Source: Mesorhizobium loti
GTDB lineage: Bacteria; Pseudomonadota; Alphaproteobacteria; Rhizobiales; Rhizobiaceae
Assembly (NCBI GenBank): GCA_014189435.1
Contig: CP050294.1
Coordinates: 1-64,000, forward strand
DNA length: 64,000 nucleotides
Reading direction: 5' to 3'
Below, in pieces: positions 24,158 to 33,536 of this stretch. A model generated the notes under the pieces. That model saw only the letters and a program-made list of their open reading frames with translations. It made no database searches and was not told where the DNA came from. How positions within the stretch are numbered: position 1 is the stretch's first letter; each line of letters opens with the position of its first letter. Position numbers and translations under genes: made by a program.

Positions 24158-26317
24158 TCAGGAGCGCGGCGCCGGCCGCACTCCCATTTCCTTGAGCAAC
24201 CGGCCCGCGCCGTCGATCTTGTCCATGGTCCAGATCATGAAGCGACTGTCGACATGGATGCTGCGATTGCGGTCCGCGTCGGGGGCCCAGTCCGAGATCA
24301 CGCCCTCGAGCGTGCCGTCGAACACGAGACCCACGAACTCGCCACGCCCGTTCAGCGTCGCCGAGCCACTGTTGCCGTTGGTGATGTCAACCGTGGACAT
24401 GAAGTCGACCGGCAACGTGCCCAGCGCCGGCGCGACATATGGGCCATAGTCCTTGGCCCGAATCGCGGCAACCACGGCATCCGGCGCATCGAACTCGCCC
24501 CTGCCAGTGTGCTTGGCCAGAAGTCCCTCGGCCGTGGTGAAGGGCGTCCAGATCTGCCCATCGCGCGTTCGCCCTGCCACCTTGCCCCAAGTGATGCGCA
24601 GCGATCCATTCGCGTCGGGATACACTGGCTGGCCGATTGCCTGCCGATAGACACGCAGACCCTGCATATAGGTCGCGCGGGGCGCCTGCGTACGGCCGGC
24701 GCGGTCCTTCTTCGCGACCTCCGCAGCTATGTCGCCGGGATAGAGCGCGACCGCCAGCTTGATGAAAGGATCATCCGACGCCTCGAAGGCAGTAGCCGGC
24801 TTACCGAGCCAGCCGAGCCGCGTGGCCGTGTCGGCGAGTTTGGTGTCCGCATAGAGTCGGTCAAGGCCGATTTGGTCCAGAGCGGTCTCGAACGCAGTAT
24901 CGCGATCCTTTGCGTCCAGCCGACGATATTCATCGAGCGCGGCCTCGAAGAGCTTGCGATCGATGTCGGGCAGATAACGGAGTTCTATCTGCGTCAGTTG
25001 ATCGACGGTCTCGTTAAGGTCACGATCCTGAAAGCCGCTTTCACGGTCTTCATCGGGCTTCTCGTGCTCCTTCGCCCAGCGATAGAGAGTGCGCGCGGAT
25101 GAGAGGATTTGCGCGCGGTCCAGCAGCGCCTGCCGCAGCCCCTTGAGTGAGGCCCGGCTATTCTCGGCCACCATGGCGTCCAGTTCGCGGATTGCTGTGT
25201 CATAGCGCGCCTGCCGCGCGGGATCGTCAGCGACCCAGTCGCGATAAGCTTTCTCCTCGTTGGCCTTGCGAGCATCGAGCCCAATCGCATCGGCGCCGGC
25301 GAGATCGCCCGCTAGTTTCTTCTCGTAGTTTTCCGCGCCTTGCAGGATGGCGGCGTAGCGGATCTGCGCGTCACGATTGCCTGCCGTGGCTCGCTTGATC
25401 TGGGCGGCATAGTCCGACAACAAACGCTGCAGCAGCGGTTCGTAGTCCGCGAAGTTGAACTGGACTTCGCCAGCGGTGCGCAACCGATTGGTCGTCCCCG
25501 GAAAGCCGGCGACCATCACGAAATCGCCTTCTTGAACACCTTCATGGGCGATGCGCAGCCAGCTCTTCGGCCGGTAGGGCACATTGTCGCGCGCATAAGG
25601 CCGGGAGGAACCATCAGGAGCGACATAGGCGCGATAAAAGCCGAAGTCGCCTGTGTGGCGCGGCCACATCCAATTGTCCGTTTCGCCGCCGAAGTTACCG
25701 ATGCCGAGCGCGGGCGCATAGGCGAGGCGCACGTCCTGAATTTCGAGCTTCTGCTCGAGATAGTAGGAGTCGCCGCCATAATAGCCCTCCACGTCGCAGC
25801 GGCGATTGGGCTGTGCTTCACATGCAGCGATGAGCGCCTTGCGGTTCGTGTCGAGCCGCTCATAGCGGGCAAAGCCGTTCAGCTTGTCCGAAACGCCCTT
25901 GAGCATGTCGGCGGTCACATCCCGCATATCCTCGATCACATAGATGCGGCTGCCAGGCGCCGCGGGCAATTCTTCACCCAGGCTCTTCGCCAGAAAGCCG
26001 TTTGTGAGATAGTCCTGTCCCTCCTTGCTGTTGTACTGGATAGATCCGAACACGCAGTGATGATTGGTTGCGACCAGCCCTTGTGGACTGACGAAGGAGG
26101 CGGAGCATCCGCCCAGTGATACGATCGCGTTGAGCGGGCCAGTGTCCAGACGGCGCAACAGGGCGGGATCGATCTGGAGCCCATCCACGCGCATGGCCGC
26201 GCCCACGTCCGCAATCTGGCCCGGCATCCACATACCTTCGTGCGCCGACGTAGCGCTGACCTTCCAGAGCAAGGCGATGGCAGTTGCTTGGGCCAAACAT
26301 TTCAAATTCGAGTTCAT
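24158..26317 (-). CDS. S46-family dipeptidyl-peptidase (DPP7/DPP11-like)
   Basis: The 719-aa protein starts at the ATG at 26317 and has an N-terminal signal peptide (NSNLKCLAQATAIALLWKVS, likely cut after S-A-H), so it is periplasmic or exported. The mature part begins E-G-M-W-M-P as in S46 peptidases. The chymotrypsin-like triad is visible: His in LVATNHHCVFGSIQ (about 86-87), Asp in NFGGETDNWMWPRHTGDFGF (about 213) and Ser in T-N-G-N-S-G-S-A (about 650). S46 enzymes remove dipeptides from peptide N-termini, their specificity set by a residue before the Ser. They are better known from Bacteroidetes, Xanthomonas and sphingomonads than from rhizobial accessory DNA. The gene is intact and monocistronic. 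Confidence 0.92.
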   Translation of the reverse strand: MNSNLKCLAQATAIALLWKVSATSAHEGMWMPGQIADVGAAMRVDGLQIDPALLRRLDTGPLNAIVSLGGCSASFVSPQGLVATNHHCVFGSIQYNSKEGQDYLTNGFLAKSLGEELPAAPGSRIYVIEDMRDVTADMLKGVSDKLNGFARYERLDTNRKALIAACEAQPNRRCDVEGYYGGDSYYLEQKLEIQDVRLAYAPALGIGNFGGETDNWMWPRHTGDFGFYRAYVAPDGSSRPYARDNVPYRPKSWLRIAHEGVQEGDFVMVAGFPGTTNRLRTAGEVQFNFADYEPLLQRLLSDYAAQIKRATAGNRDAQIRYAAILQGAENYEKKLAGDLAGADAIGLDARKANEEKAYRDWVADDPARQARYDTAIRELDAMVAENSRASLKGLRQALLDRAQILSSARTLYRWAKEHEKPDEDRESGFQDRDLNETVDQLTQIELRYLPDIDRKLFEAALDEYRRLDAKDRDTAFETALDQIGLDRLYADTKLADTATRLGWLGKPATAFEASDDPFIKLAVALYPGDIAAEVAKKDRAGRTQAPRATYMQGLRVYRQAIGQPVYPDANGSLRITWGKVAGRTRDGQIWTPFTTAEGLLAKHTGRGEFDAPDAVVAAIRAKDYGPYVAPALGTLPVDFMSTVDITNGNSGSATLNGRGEFVGLVFDGTLEGVISDWAPDADRNRSIHVDSRFMIWTMDKIDGAGRLLKEMGVRPAPRS

Positions 26318-26592
26318 GCTGATCTCGCTCTCATCCTGCTTACTGTTCTACGCAGACCGGATCGATGACTATCGGGATGGTCGGCGTCCGCCCGCGCGGC
26401 TGGCACTCCGTCACGACTGAGTGGACCGTTGACGCTCACCTCTCATCGTATCGGTGGCGTGCATGCTTGCGGATCATCCGCAGCACCAACCGTGCCAAAG
26501 GAATAAAACCTTCAATTACAACGTGGTGAGCCGCCCCATCTGTGTCCGATCTCCCGCATCGTCGTAAACCCGACAGAATTAAATGGAAAACG
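26318..26592. other. Upstream region of the S46 peptidase gene
   Basis: No gene is seen in these 275 bp. They should contain the minus-strand promoter of the peptidase, but no confident -35/-10 pair can be named. Confidence 0.4.
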
Positions 26593-26703
26593 ACACCTGC
26601 GTAACGCCGCCATGCAAATCTGGAACAAATCGCGTGTGTCGCCGCGGCACGACAGCCGTCCCCGCCAGCTATCGCTGCATCAAGCCGCTGATAATTTTAC
26701 AGT
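26593..26703 (+). pseudogene. IS6-family right-end remnant (group B)
   Basis: About 110 bp closely resemble 31985-32091 (aacgccgccatgcaaatctg ... ttacagtgcc). This corresponds to the last codons (N-A-A-M-Q-I-W-N-K) and right terminal repeat of the group-B IS6 element. The rest of the element is absent. Confidence 0.8.
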
Positions 26704-27079
26704 GCCCGCACTCCTCCTCGTGCGCCAACGGTCAGTCTGGTGTCGCGAATTGAGGCGCGCTAAAGCCGTCCGGCTCAGCCGATCATGGCGCTTCGGTTGC
26801 CGGGTTCGAGGTCGTGGCCTCTGCCGCTGCGCGATTCTAGCATTTGCGCCTTGGAGAGCTCTGCTTCAGCCTCGGCGAGAGATGGCTCGGCTGCGGTTCT
26901 CTGCCGCAGAAGGTCCGATTGCGAACTCTTGAGGTTGTCACGACGCAGGCGGGCGGCCTTGGCGAACGTCGGGTAAGCGAAATGATTGATATCGGAGATG
27001 CCAGCCTTCGTTTCCTCGGCGTTGATCTGGAAGTCCAGTTCTCGCGCCATGCGTTCGAAATCGGCAATCATCATGTCTA

Positions 27080-28130
27080 GAGCAGATTCGACTTACTCCG
27101 GGTCATACCCGGCTGCCTCGAAGTAGTTTCGGCATTCGGCGGGTTTGAAGGCGTCGAGGCAGTCGGCGATGACGGACCAGAGTTGATCGATGGAGCGGGC
27201 GGCTGCTTTTCTGAGTAGGGCTTTGAGCTTCGAGAACGCCATCTCGATGGGATTGAAGTCGGGCGAATATGGCGGCAGCAACAGAAGCCGTGCGCCGGTC
27301 CTTTGGATGGCCTCGCGAACGCCGGTGATCTTGTGAGCCGGCAGGTTGTCCATGACGACGATGTCGCCGGGAGAAAGTTCAGGCGCGAGCACCTGTTCGG
27401 CATAGGCCAGGAAGGCGGCGCCGTTCATCGGCCCGTCGAGCAGCATCGGTGCGGTCAGGCCGTTCAGCCGCAGTCCAGCGGTGAAGGTCGTGGTCTTCCA
27501 ATGACCATGAGGAACCGGCGCACGGCAGCGTTCGCCACATTTGGCCCGCCCGCGCAGCCGCGCCATCTTGGTGGAGGCCGCAGTCTCATCAATGAAGATC
27601 AGCTTCTCGGGGTCGAGATCGAGCTGGCCGTCGAACCAGGCGCAACGGCGCGCCTTGACGTCGGGGCGCTGTTGTTCGCTGGCATGCGCCGTCTTTTTTT
27701 AAACGTGACGCAGCGCCTGTCGAGAAACATCCAGATCGTCGAAGGAACCACGCGCACGCCATGCCCGGCCGCCAGCCTCTCGGCAATCTCCGCCAGAGTG
27801 ATGTCGGGCGTCTCCTCGATCAGGCCGAGGATGAAGGCTTCGTGAGGATCAAGCTTCGAGCGCGACGGTTGGCCCTGCTTGCGTGCCGCCATCTCACCCG
27901 TCTCGCGATAGCGGCGATACCAGTTCCCCGCCGTAGCAATCCCGATCCGGAACCGGCGTGCTGCCTCCCGCGTCGAAACACCCTCCGATATAGCCAAAAT
28001 CACCCGACCGCGAAGGTCCGCACTCAAGCTGCGTGTCATCGTCATCTCCCTGCAAATCACAGGGAAAATGAAACAGACTTCCGCCACCGCGTGAATCCCA
28101 AATGTGACTCGGCGTTCACGGAAAATGCTC
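27080..28130 (-). mobile_element. IS630-family element (1,051 bp) at a TA target
   Basis: The element begins GAGCAGATTC (27080) and ends GAAAATGCTC (28130) with a TA on each side (27078-27079 and 28131-28132), the target duplication characteristic of IS630/Tc1 elements. It contains a two-frame transposase on the minus strand and interrupts a fliJ-like gene. The reconstructable empty site shows that the insertion left no other change. Confidence 0.9.
27093..28039 (-). CDS. IS630-family transposase in two frames (probable frameshift at an A7 run)
   Basis: The first frame (ATG at 28039; GGGAG six bases upstream) encodes the HTH part ([40 protein letters not shown]) and ends out of frame after R-C-V-T-F-K-K. 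There the DNA reads TTT followed by seven A and G (27701-27694 region). Adding one A, or slipping by -1, continues as K-T-A-H-A-S-E-Q-Q and then [10 protein letters not shown]. The second half has [32 protein letters not shown] and [20 protein letters not shown] with the remaining DDE residues. IS630 elements often use such slippage to make the full transposase, so this copy may be functional. Confidence 0.82.
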
Positions 28131-28413
28131 TAGCTGCTGCAGCTGTCGCCGCTTCTCATTCACCTGAAATTGCTTAAGTCGGACCAGATTACCTCGTGGC
28201 TTCATGACTCGGTACTCCCGTACACATTTCGTCCGATCAAACCGCTCTCCTCCCAGCCCCTTAACGTTAGGCCTACAGCGACTCTCACGGTTTCCGCTGC
28301 GACAGGAAACATATTGTCCAAAATCCTTGGCCGATGGCTATGAGTTCAATGGCATCGACAAGCATGCGGGCGAGGGACTTAAGGGGCGGTAAAAAAGGTG
28401 AAATAGGGCGATG

Positions 28414-28797
28414 TCACGCTGTCTGCATATGAACCCGTTGAGACCTGGCGGCCGCTGATGTCAGCAGACCATGGCCACGGCTTTCCATTTCGCCATGGGC
28501 CGCGTCTCTCTGCAGCGCGATCAAACCGGCATAGGTGTCCACAAAATTCCGAAGCGGGGATTCGTTCTCGGGGACTTTGCGACAGCCGTTTGTGCGCTCT
28601 TCCAGGAGCTTGCGACAAAACCGGCATCAGTGCCTCAATCGGTTTTGCACCAGTTCCCGGGCGCCATCCACCACATAGACGCCGCAATCATAGCTGTTGC
28701 GCTGCTGCGCCATGCCGGGTTGCTCCACGCGGCCTTCGTGAGATGCGTACGAAGCAACAGCGGTTAGCAGGTATTCAGTGCCCACTCGCTTTTAACA
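28414..28797 (-). pseudogene. Ulp1-like (C48) cysteine protease remnant, possible type III effector
   Basis: A minus-strand frame reads M-A-Q-Q-R-N-S-Y-D-C-G-V-Y-V-V-D-G-A-R-E-L-V around 28713-28650. It contains the C48/Ulp1 signature Q-x-N-x-x-D-C-G-V-Y with the catalytic Cys and the oxyanion-hole Gln. A TGA at 28629-28627 interrupts it, after which the same frame stays open (CRKLLEERTNGCRKVPENES, NFVDTYAGLIALQRDAAHGE) to 28414. The catalytic His and Asp that should lie upstream are not readable. Ulp1-like proteases of rhizobia such as NopD are type III effectors acting on SUMO in host cells, so this is plausibly a decayed effector. No tts box or other type III gene was seen. Confidence 0.6.
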
Positions 28798-28875
28798 ACG
28801 CTAGACTAGCACTACTTTGGCAGATTTTTAGTTCTGGGAGCGTTTTGAGGGGATGTCACATTAACTCAGTAAAGA

Positions 28876-30360
28876 GTTCGCCCTGAAAAACTCTTGGATC
28901 CCTTGCGTTGCAGGGATTCCCATCGGGTGTGAAGTATTGGAGAATGCCGGAAACCACCTTCGATCCCGTCGTTTCCCGGTGTTTTTGCAATGCTTCCAGC
29001 CCGTCCGTCGTCCGGTAAGAATGATTTGTTCCGCGAGCGCCTCGATGCCATCATCAATCCGCGCCATCCGCTGGTCCGGTTGTCGGCATTGATGCCGTGG
29101 TCGCGCTTTGACGAAGCGTTTGGCGGGTTTTATCGCCCGGTCGGCAGGCCGGCCAAGCCGACGCGGCTGATGGTCGGTCTGCATTACCTCAAGCACGTCC
29201 ACGACCTGTCCGACGAAGAAGTGGTGGAGCGTTGGGTTGAGAACCCGTACTGGCAATTGTTCTGCGGCTTCGAGTTCTTCCAGCACGAGCCGCCGATCGA
29301 TGCCAGCACGATGACGCGCTGGCGCAAGCGGATCGGGTCCGAGGGGCTGGAGGAAATGCTGAAGGCAAACGTCGACGTCGCACTCGATACGGGGACTGCG
29401 AAGCCCGGTTCGCTGGAGCGGATCACCGTCGACACGACGGTGCAGCCGAAGGCGATCGCCCACCCCACCGACAGCCGGCTCTACCTCAAGGCAATCCAGA
29501 TCCTGGTGCGTCAGGCCAAGCGGTGCGGCATCGAGCTCAGGCAGAGCCACACGCGGCTGGCCAAGGCAGCGGCAGTGCGGGCAGGTCGCTATGCGCATGC
29601 CCGGCAGTTCCGCCGGATGCGTCGCGAACTCAAGCGCCTTCGCACCTATCTCGGCCGGGTGTTCCGCGACGTCGGCCGCAAGATCGCCGGCAATGCCGGA
29701 CTCGAGGCCAGATTTGCCCGGTTGCTCGGGCTCGTCGAGCGGCTCTTGGCGCAGAAGCCGAAGGACAGGAACAAGATCTACTCCCTGCACGCGCCCGAGG
29801 TGGTCTGCCTCTCGAAGGGCAAAGCCCGCAACCCTTACGAAGTCGGCTGCAAGGTCGGGATCGCGGCAACCAATCGCGAGGGCCTCGTGCTGGCGGCCAA
29901 GGCGTTCGAGGGTAATCCGTATGATGGCCACACGCTTGCAGCAACGGTCGATCAGGCGGTGGAGATCGGCGGCGTCGATCCGGACCGCATCTACGTCGAC
30001 AAGGGCTATCGCGGCCACGACTATGCCGGCTCGGGATCGGTGATGATCGCCGGCCGCAAGCGTGGCCTGACGGCCACCATGCGTCGGGAACTGAAACGAC
30101 GATCGGCCATCGAGGCCACCATCGGTCACATGAAGACCGACGGCCGACTGGACCGCAACTTCCTACTCGGCCATGATGGCGATGCGATCAATGCGCTGCT
30201 CGTCGCCGCAGGCCACAATCTGCGCCTGATCCTCACGGTTCTCGCTCTTTGGCTTGCCTGGTGCCTGCAAGCACTCCAGCCGAAAACGGCGAAATCGGAT
30301 GCTTTCACCCGTCTTCACGCGTTCGGAATATCAACGCCTTAGCCGTTATTCAGGGCCGAC
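28876..30360 (+). mobile_element. IS5-family element (about 1.48 kb), apparently complete
   Basis: An intact 450-codon transposase gene is flanked by imperfect repeats, GTTCGCCCTGAA on the left (about 28877-28888) and TTATTCAGGGCCGA on the right (about 30343-30356). The precise outermost bases are uncertain. The element is unrelated in sequence to the other IS5-type copies of this window. Confidence 0.7.
28990..30342 (+). CDS. IS5-family transposase (450 aa)
   Basis: The protein starts MLPARPSSGKNDLFRERLDA and shows the IS5-type N-terminal domain (W-S-R-F-D-E-A-F, P-T-R-L-M-V-G-L-H-Y-L-K, D-E-E-V-V-E-R-W-V-E-N-P-Y-W-Q). The DDE core follows, with ERITVDTTVQPKAIAHPTDS (first D), R-I-Y-V-D-K-G-Y-R-G-H-D-Y (second D) and RRSAIEATIGHMKTDGRL (E). 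It ends with LLVAAGHNLRLIL. The reading frame is intact over its full length, so it may be active. Long antiparallel frames are shadows. Confidence 0.93.
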   Translation: MLPARPSSGKNDLFRERLDAIINPRHPLVRLSALMPWSRFDEAFGGFYRPVGRPAKPTRLMVGLHYLKHVHDLSDEEVVERWVENPYWQLFCGFEFFQHEPPIDASTMTRWRKRIGSEGLEEMLKANVDVALDTGTAKPGSLERITVDTTVQPKAIAHPTDSRLYLKAIQILVRQAKRCGIELRQSHTRLAKAAAVRAGRYAHARQFRRMRRELKRLRTYLGRVFRDVGRKIAGNAGLEARFARLLGLVERLLAQKPKDRNKIYSLHAPEVVCLSKGKARNPYEVGCKVGIAATNREGLVLAAKAFEGNPYDGHTLAATVDQAVEIGGVDPDRIYVDKGYRGHDYAGSGSVMIAGRKRGLTATMRRELKRRSAIEATIGHMKTDGRLDRNFLLGHDGDAINALLVAAGHNLRLILTVLALWLAWCLQALQPKTAKSDAFTRLHAFGISTP

Positions 30361-30715
30361 CCATTAAATTACCGGGTAAAGGCGTCGCAAAACACAACAA
30401 TGCCGGGATCGCTCTCCGCTACGGGAAAAGCATAAATGCGTCGAAATTGTAAAGGGCGCGCGCCACCATTTATCATAATATTAACACATCAAATTATTTG
30501 TACGATCATATACTGTGCTACAGTCCAGATGTCCTTTTGCACTTTTCAAACGGAAGATGCGTGTTGCATTGCCGCCTTAGTGGCACACGGTAGAGAAGAT
30601 ACCGGTTAGCGAACGAAAACTAGGTGCTGGCTTGCCCACGGCAAAAGGAGCCCTCGTGCAATGCAAAAAAGAGCATGCGCACCTCAGAGAGATCGTCGAC
30701 CTGAAGGACAACGAA
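30361..30715. other. AT-rich region upstream of the phasin remnant
   Basis: No gene is seen. The AT-rich part near 30470-30530 may contain the former phasin promoter. Short open frames here lack a ribosome-binding site. Confidence 0.4.
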
Positions 30716-31173
30716 ATGACCAAGACCGAAGATCACGACGTCGAAACCATCCACTTCCCGGCATTAGACCTTGCCAAAGCCGTCGACCAGATGCGTGTAG
30801 TCGCCGAAAAGGCGGGCGAGCTGTCGACAGGAGTTCCTGTCAGATTCGCGTCCAGTGCTGAGGACGCCCAGAAAATGCTCGAATCCATCTTCGAAAACAC
30901 AAAAACGGTCGGTGCCGAACTGTCGCTGAAGACGATCGCTGCATTGCGGGCCAATGCCGAGGCAGACCTCTCGCATCTACAGGCGTTGGTTGGCGCCAAG
31001 TTGCCGTCCCAAGTTATCGCGCTGCAGTCGAGCTTCTGGCGCAAGCGGGTCGAAATGTATGTGGAGCAGGCCAAGGAATTCCAGGCCCTCAGTGTACCAA
31101 GGGAGTGGCCGCCGTCACCAAGCCGATCAAGGACGCCTTGGACAGGGCGCTGACCGACGCCAAGGCGGCATGA
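30716..31173 (+). pseudogene. Phasin family protein, frameshifted near the C-terminus
   Basis: From the ATG at 30716 the frame reads MTKTEDHDVETIHFPALDLA, then V-V-A-E-K-A-G-E-L-S, SAEDAQKMLESIFENTKTVG, AELSLKTIAALRANAEADLS and FWRKRVEMYVEQAKEFQALS. This is the amphipathic helical pattern of rhizobial phasins, which coat polyhydroxybutyrate granules. At about 31095 the frame slips: the continuation VAAVTKPIKDALDRALTDAK-A-A to a stop at 31173 is in the next frame. The normal 150-aa protein is therefore interrupted near its end. A slightly altered C-terminus might be tolerated, so partial function cannot be excluded. Confidence 0.8.
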
Positions 31174-31270
31174 TCGTCCCGGAAACCAGATGGGTGGTCC
31201 CCTTGGCATCGGTCGAGGGCTCTATCCGGAGCGCGGTATCTTCAGGACCGGACCACGCAACATACATCAC

Positions 31271-32091
31271 GGCGCCGTAAAGTTAACCGACGGCTGATGA
31301 AGATGTGCGTACATGGGGCATGTCAGAAGTTGCTCGTGATCCGCTCTATCGTCGCCACCGCTTTCCCGCCGAGATCATTGCGCACGCGGTATGGCTCTAC
31401 TTTCGCTTTCCGCTCAGCCTGCGCATGGTTGAGGACATGCTGGCGGCCCGCGGCATTATCGTCACGCATCAGACCATTCGAAGCTGGGCGGAGAAATTCG
31501 GACGGCATTTCGCCCGGGAGATCACGCGACGGTCAGCCAGCTGCCTGGGCGACAAATGGCATCTCGACGAATGTGTGGTGGCCATCAATGGCAAGAAGCA
31601 GTGGCTCTGGCGTGCCGTCGATCAGGACGGCTTCGTCCTCGAAGTGCTGGTGCAAAGCCGCCGAAATGCCAAGGCCGGCAAAGCGTCTGATGCGCAAGTT
31701 GCTGAAGGCTCAAGGGCAGACAGCACGGGTCATGAGCACCGACAAGCACCGGTCCTATGATGCCGCCAGGCGCGACCTCATGCCCGGTGTCGAACACCGG
31801 TCGCACAAAGGCCTCAATAATCGAGCGGAAAATTCGCACCAGCCGACCCGACAACGGGAAAGGACCGTGAAACGCTTCAAGTCGGCACGCCAGCTTCAGC
31901 GGTTCGTTTCCATCCGTGATCCGATTGCCAACCTGTTCCACCTTCCCCGCAATACGCTGTCATCGGCTCAACATCGAGACCTGCGTAACGCCGCCATGCA
32001 AATCTGGAACAAAATCGCGTGTGTCGCCGCAGCGTGACAGTCGTCCCGGCCAGCTATCGCTGCATCAATCCGCTGATAACTTTACTGTGCC
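31271..32091 (+). mobile_element. IS6-family element (821 bp, group B), with frameshifted transposase
   Basis: The ends are GGCGCCGTAAAGTTAA (31271) and the inverted GGCACAGTAAAGTTAT (ending at 32091). The element contains one transposase gene with a single frameshift. The 8 bp flanking each end do not match. Confidence 0.85.
31320..32037 (+). pseudogene. IS6-family transposase, one frameshift
   Basis: From the ATG at 31320 the frame reads MSEVARDPLYRRHRFPAEII, THQTIRSWAEKFGRHFAREI, KWHLDECVVAINGKKQWLWR and VLVQSRRNAKA. One extra base at about 31675 shifts it. The rest (KRLMRKLLKAQGQTARVMST, EHRSHKGLNNRAENSHQPTR, ending N-K-I-A-C-V-A-A-A) is readable in another frame to 32037. All three DDE residues are encoded, so one base separates this from an intact gene. 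Confidence 0.88.
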
Positions 32092-32165
32092 TTCGAAAGT
32101 CATGGCTACGCTACAAAGGCTACTGCGGTTGCCGCTTCCCTAAACCCAGATCAATAAACGATCCG

Positions 32166-33536
32166 TGCACCATGTGTAGACGCCCGTTTGGCAAGAGGAA
32201 TCTTTAGTTGGCATTGCGCGTTGTCGGGTGCTGACATGTGTCCGGCCTGTGATGCGGCTTTCACACATGCCGCGGGCCCTTATGGTGTTCGCAGGTCAGG
32301 TCCAAATCAACGCCGCGTGCTCTTGAGACACTTTGGTGCACACTGGTTTTCCTGATCCCGTCTCACGACCGTTGCGCCATACTTCCGATGACCTCTCTCG
32401 CTGCGACGTCCCCTCGGTTACGTTGGCTTTAGACCGCAGCAACCGGAGCTCTGTATATTCCTCCCTTGGCCATGATAGCCCAGATCATTCGCGCCATCTT
32501 GTTGGCAAGCGCCACCCTCACCAGCATCGGTGGTTTATGCGCCAGCATCTTGGCCAGCCACGTGCCTGGTGTTGCACCCTTGCGGGCGGGCGCGCCACAC
32601 AAGCTCGCTATTGGCCCCTATGATCAGGAGCCGCCGCAGAGATCGATCCCCCATCTTCGTCGTGGAGCCGAGACGCTGTTTGCCGCCTGTCGAATGTTGT
32701 CGCGGCACAAGCCCAAGCCATGCGGCGAAGTCCCGCCCACGTTTGAAGGTTTCAGGCGATGGCGCCAGAGCCACCAGTGCGGTGGCAATCAATGGGCCAA
32801 TTCCGGGAACTGTCATCAACCGGCGTGCGGTCTCATCTTCACGAGCCCGGCGCACAATCTGTGCATCCAGCACGCGAATCTGATCATTCAGTTGGGACAA
32901 GCTTGCTGTCAGAAACCGCAGAGCAGTCCGCGCAGTTTCTGGAAGAGCCGTTTGCGGATCCTCAATCATCGCAATCAGTTTCGAAGCGAAGCTTAAACCC
33001 TGCGGCACGACTTCACCAAATTCCGCAAGGTGGCCGCGCAGCGCATTGATCTGCGTGCGCTGCCGGATCAGCAGATCGCGGGTGCGCAACACCACTGCTG
33101 CGGCTTGTCTTTCTTCGCTCTTCACGGCAACAAAGCGCATCGTTGGTCGTTGCGCCGCCTCGCAGATCGCCTCAGCATCAGCCATGTCGTTCTTCTGCCG
33201 CTTCAAAAAGGGCTTCACGTAGGCCGGTGGGATCATACGGACTTCGTGTCCCAAATGCCCTATCTCACGCGCCCAGAAATGCGAGCTTCCGCAGGCTTCC
33301 ATCGCAACCAGGCACCGTGGCAGGCCACCAAAGAATTTCAAAACCTGCCCGCGCCGCAATTGCTTGCGAAACACAACAGCACCTGTTTCGTCAGCCCCGT
33401 GGACCTGAAACACGTTCTTGGCTAAATCCAAACCGATCGTACGAACTTCGCTCATGATGCCCATCTCCAATGGTGGTTTAAACAACTCCACTTTGCCACA
33501 CACTGCGGTCGTCGCGGGCGTCTACACCATCAACGC
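32166..33536 (-). mobile_element. IS1111-type (IS110 family) insertion sequence, copy 2
   Basis: This 1,371-bp element is the inverted, nearly identical partner of 16286-17659. Both share sub-terminal repeats TGTAGACGCCCG and the same boundaries. The two copies lie 15 kb apart in opposite orientation, so recombination between them could invert everything from 17.7 to 32.2 kb. Confidence 0.85.
32429..33455 (-). pseudogene. IS110/IS1111-family transposase, frameshifted near the C-terminus (copy 2)
   Basis: It is the same protein as copy 1, except that one Thr is missing in RQRTQINALRGHLAEFGE. The DEDD domain (GLDLAKNVFQVHG, K-N-D-M-A-D-A-E-A-I) and transposase_20 domain (MTVPGIGPLIATALVALAPS) are intact. 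The main frame ends at 32535, while the usual C-terminal tail is readable in another frame to 32429. The shared slip shows that it arose before the copies separated. Confidence 0.85.

Larger units (their letters stand above)
26775..28205 (-). pseudogene. fliJ: fliJ-like flagellar export gene interrupted by IS630
   Basis: The gene starts at the ATG at 28205 (MKPRGNLVRLKQFQVNEKRR, Q-L-Q-Q-L) and is cut at a TA (28131-28132). It resumes at 27079 as D-M-M-I-A-D-F-E-R-M-A-R-E-L and continues ISDINHFAYPTFAKAARLRR to a stop at 26775. Removing IS630 and one TA joins the two parts in frame as Q-L-Q-Q-L-D-M-M-I-A-D-F. The sequence matches the coiled-coil FliJ type of Rhizobiales, a soluble export factor of the flagellar type III apparatus. 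The C-terminal 20 residues (S-G-R-G-H-D-L-E-P-G-N) look abnormal, so the gene was probably already damaged. No other flagellar gene is nearby. Confidence 0.75.

Noticed and set aside
28861..30129. 422-codon minus-strand frame opposite the IS5 transposase
   Set aside because: Antisense shadow of an intact transposase frame with DDE residues.
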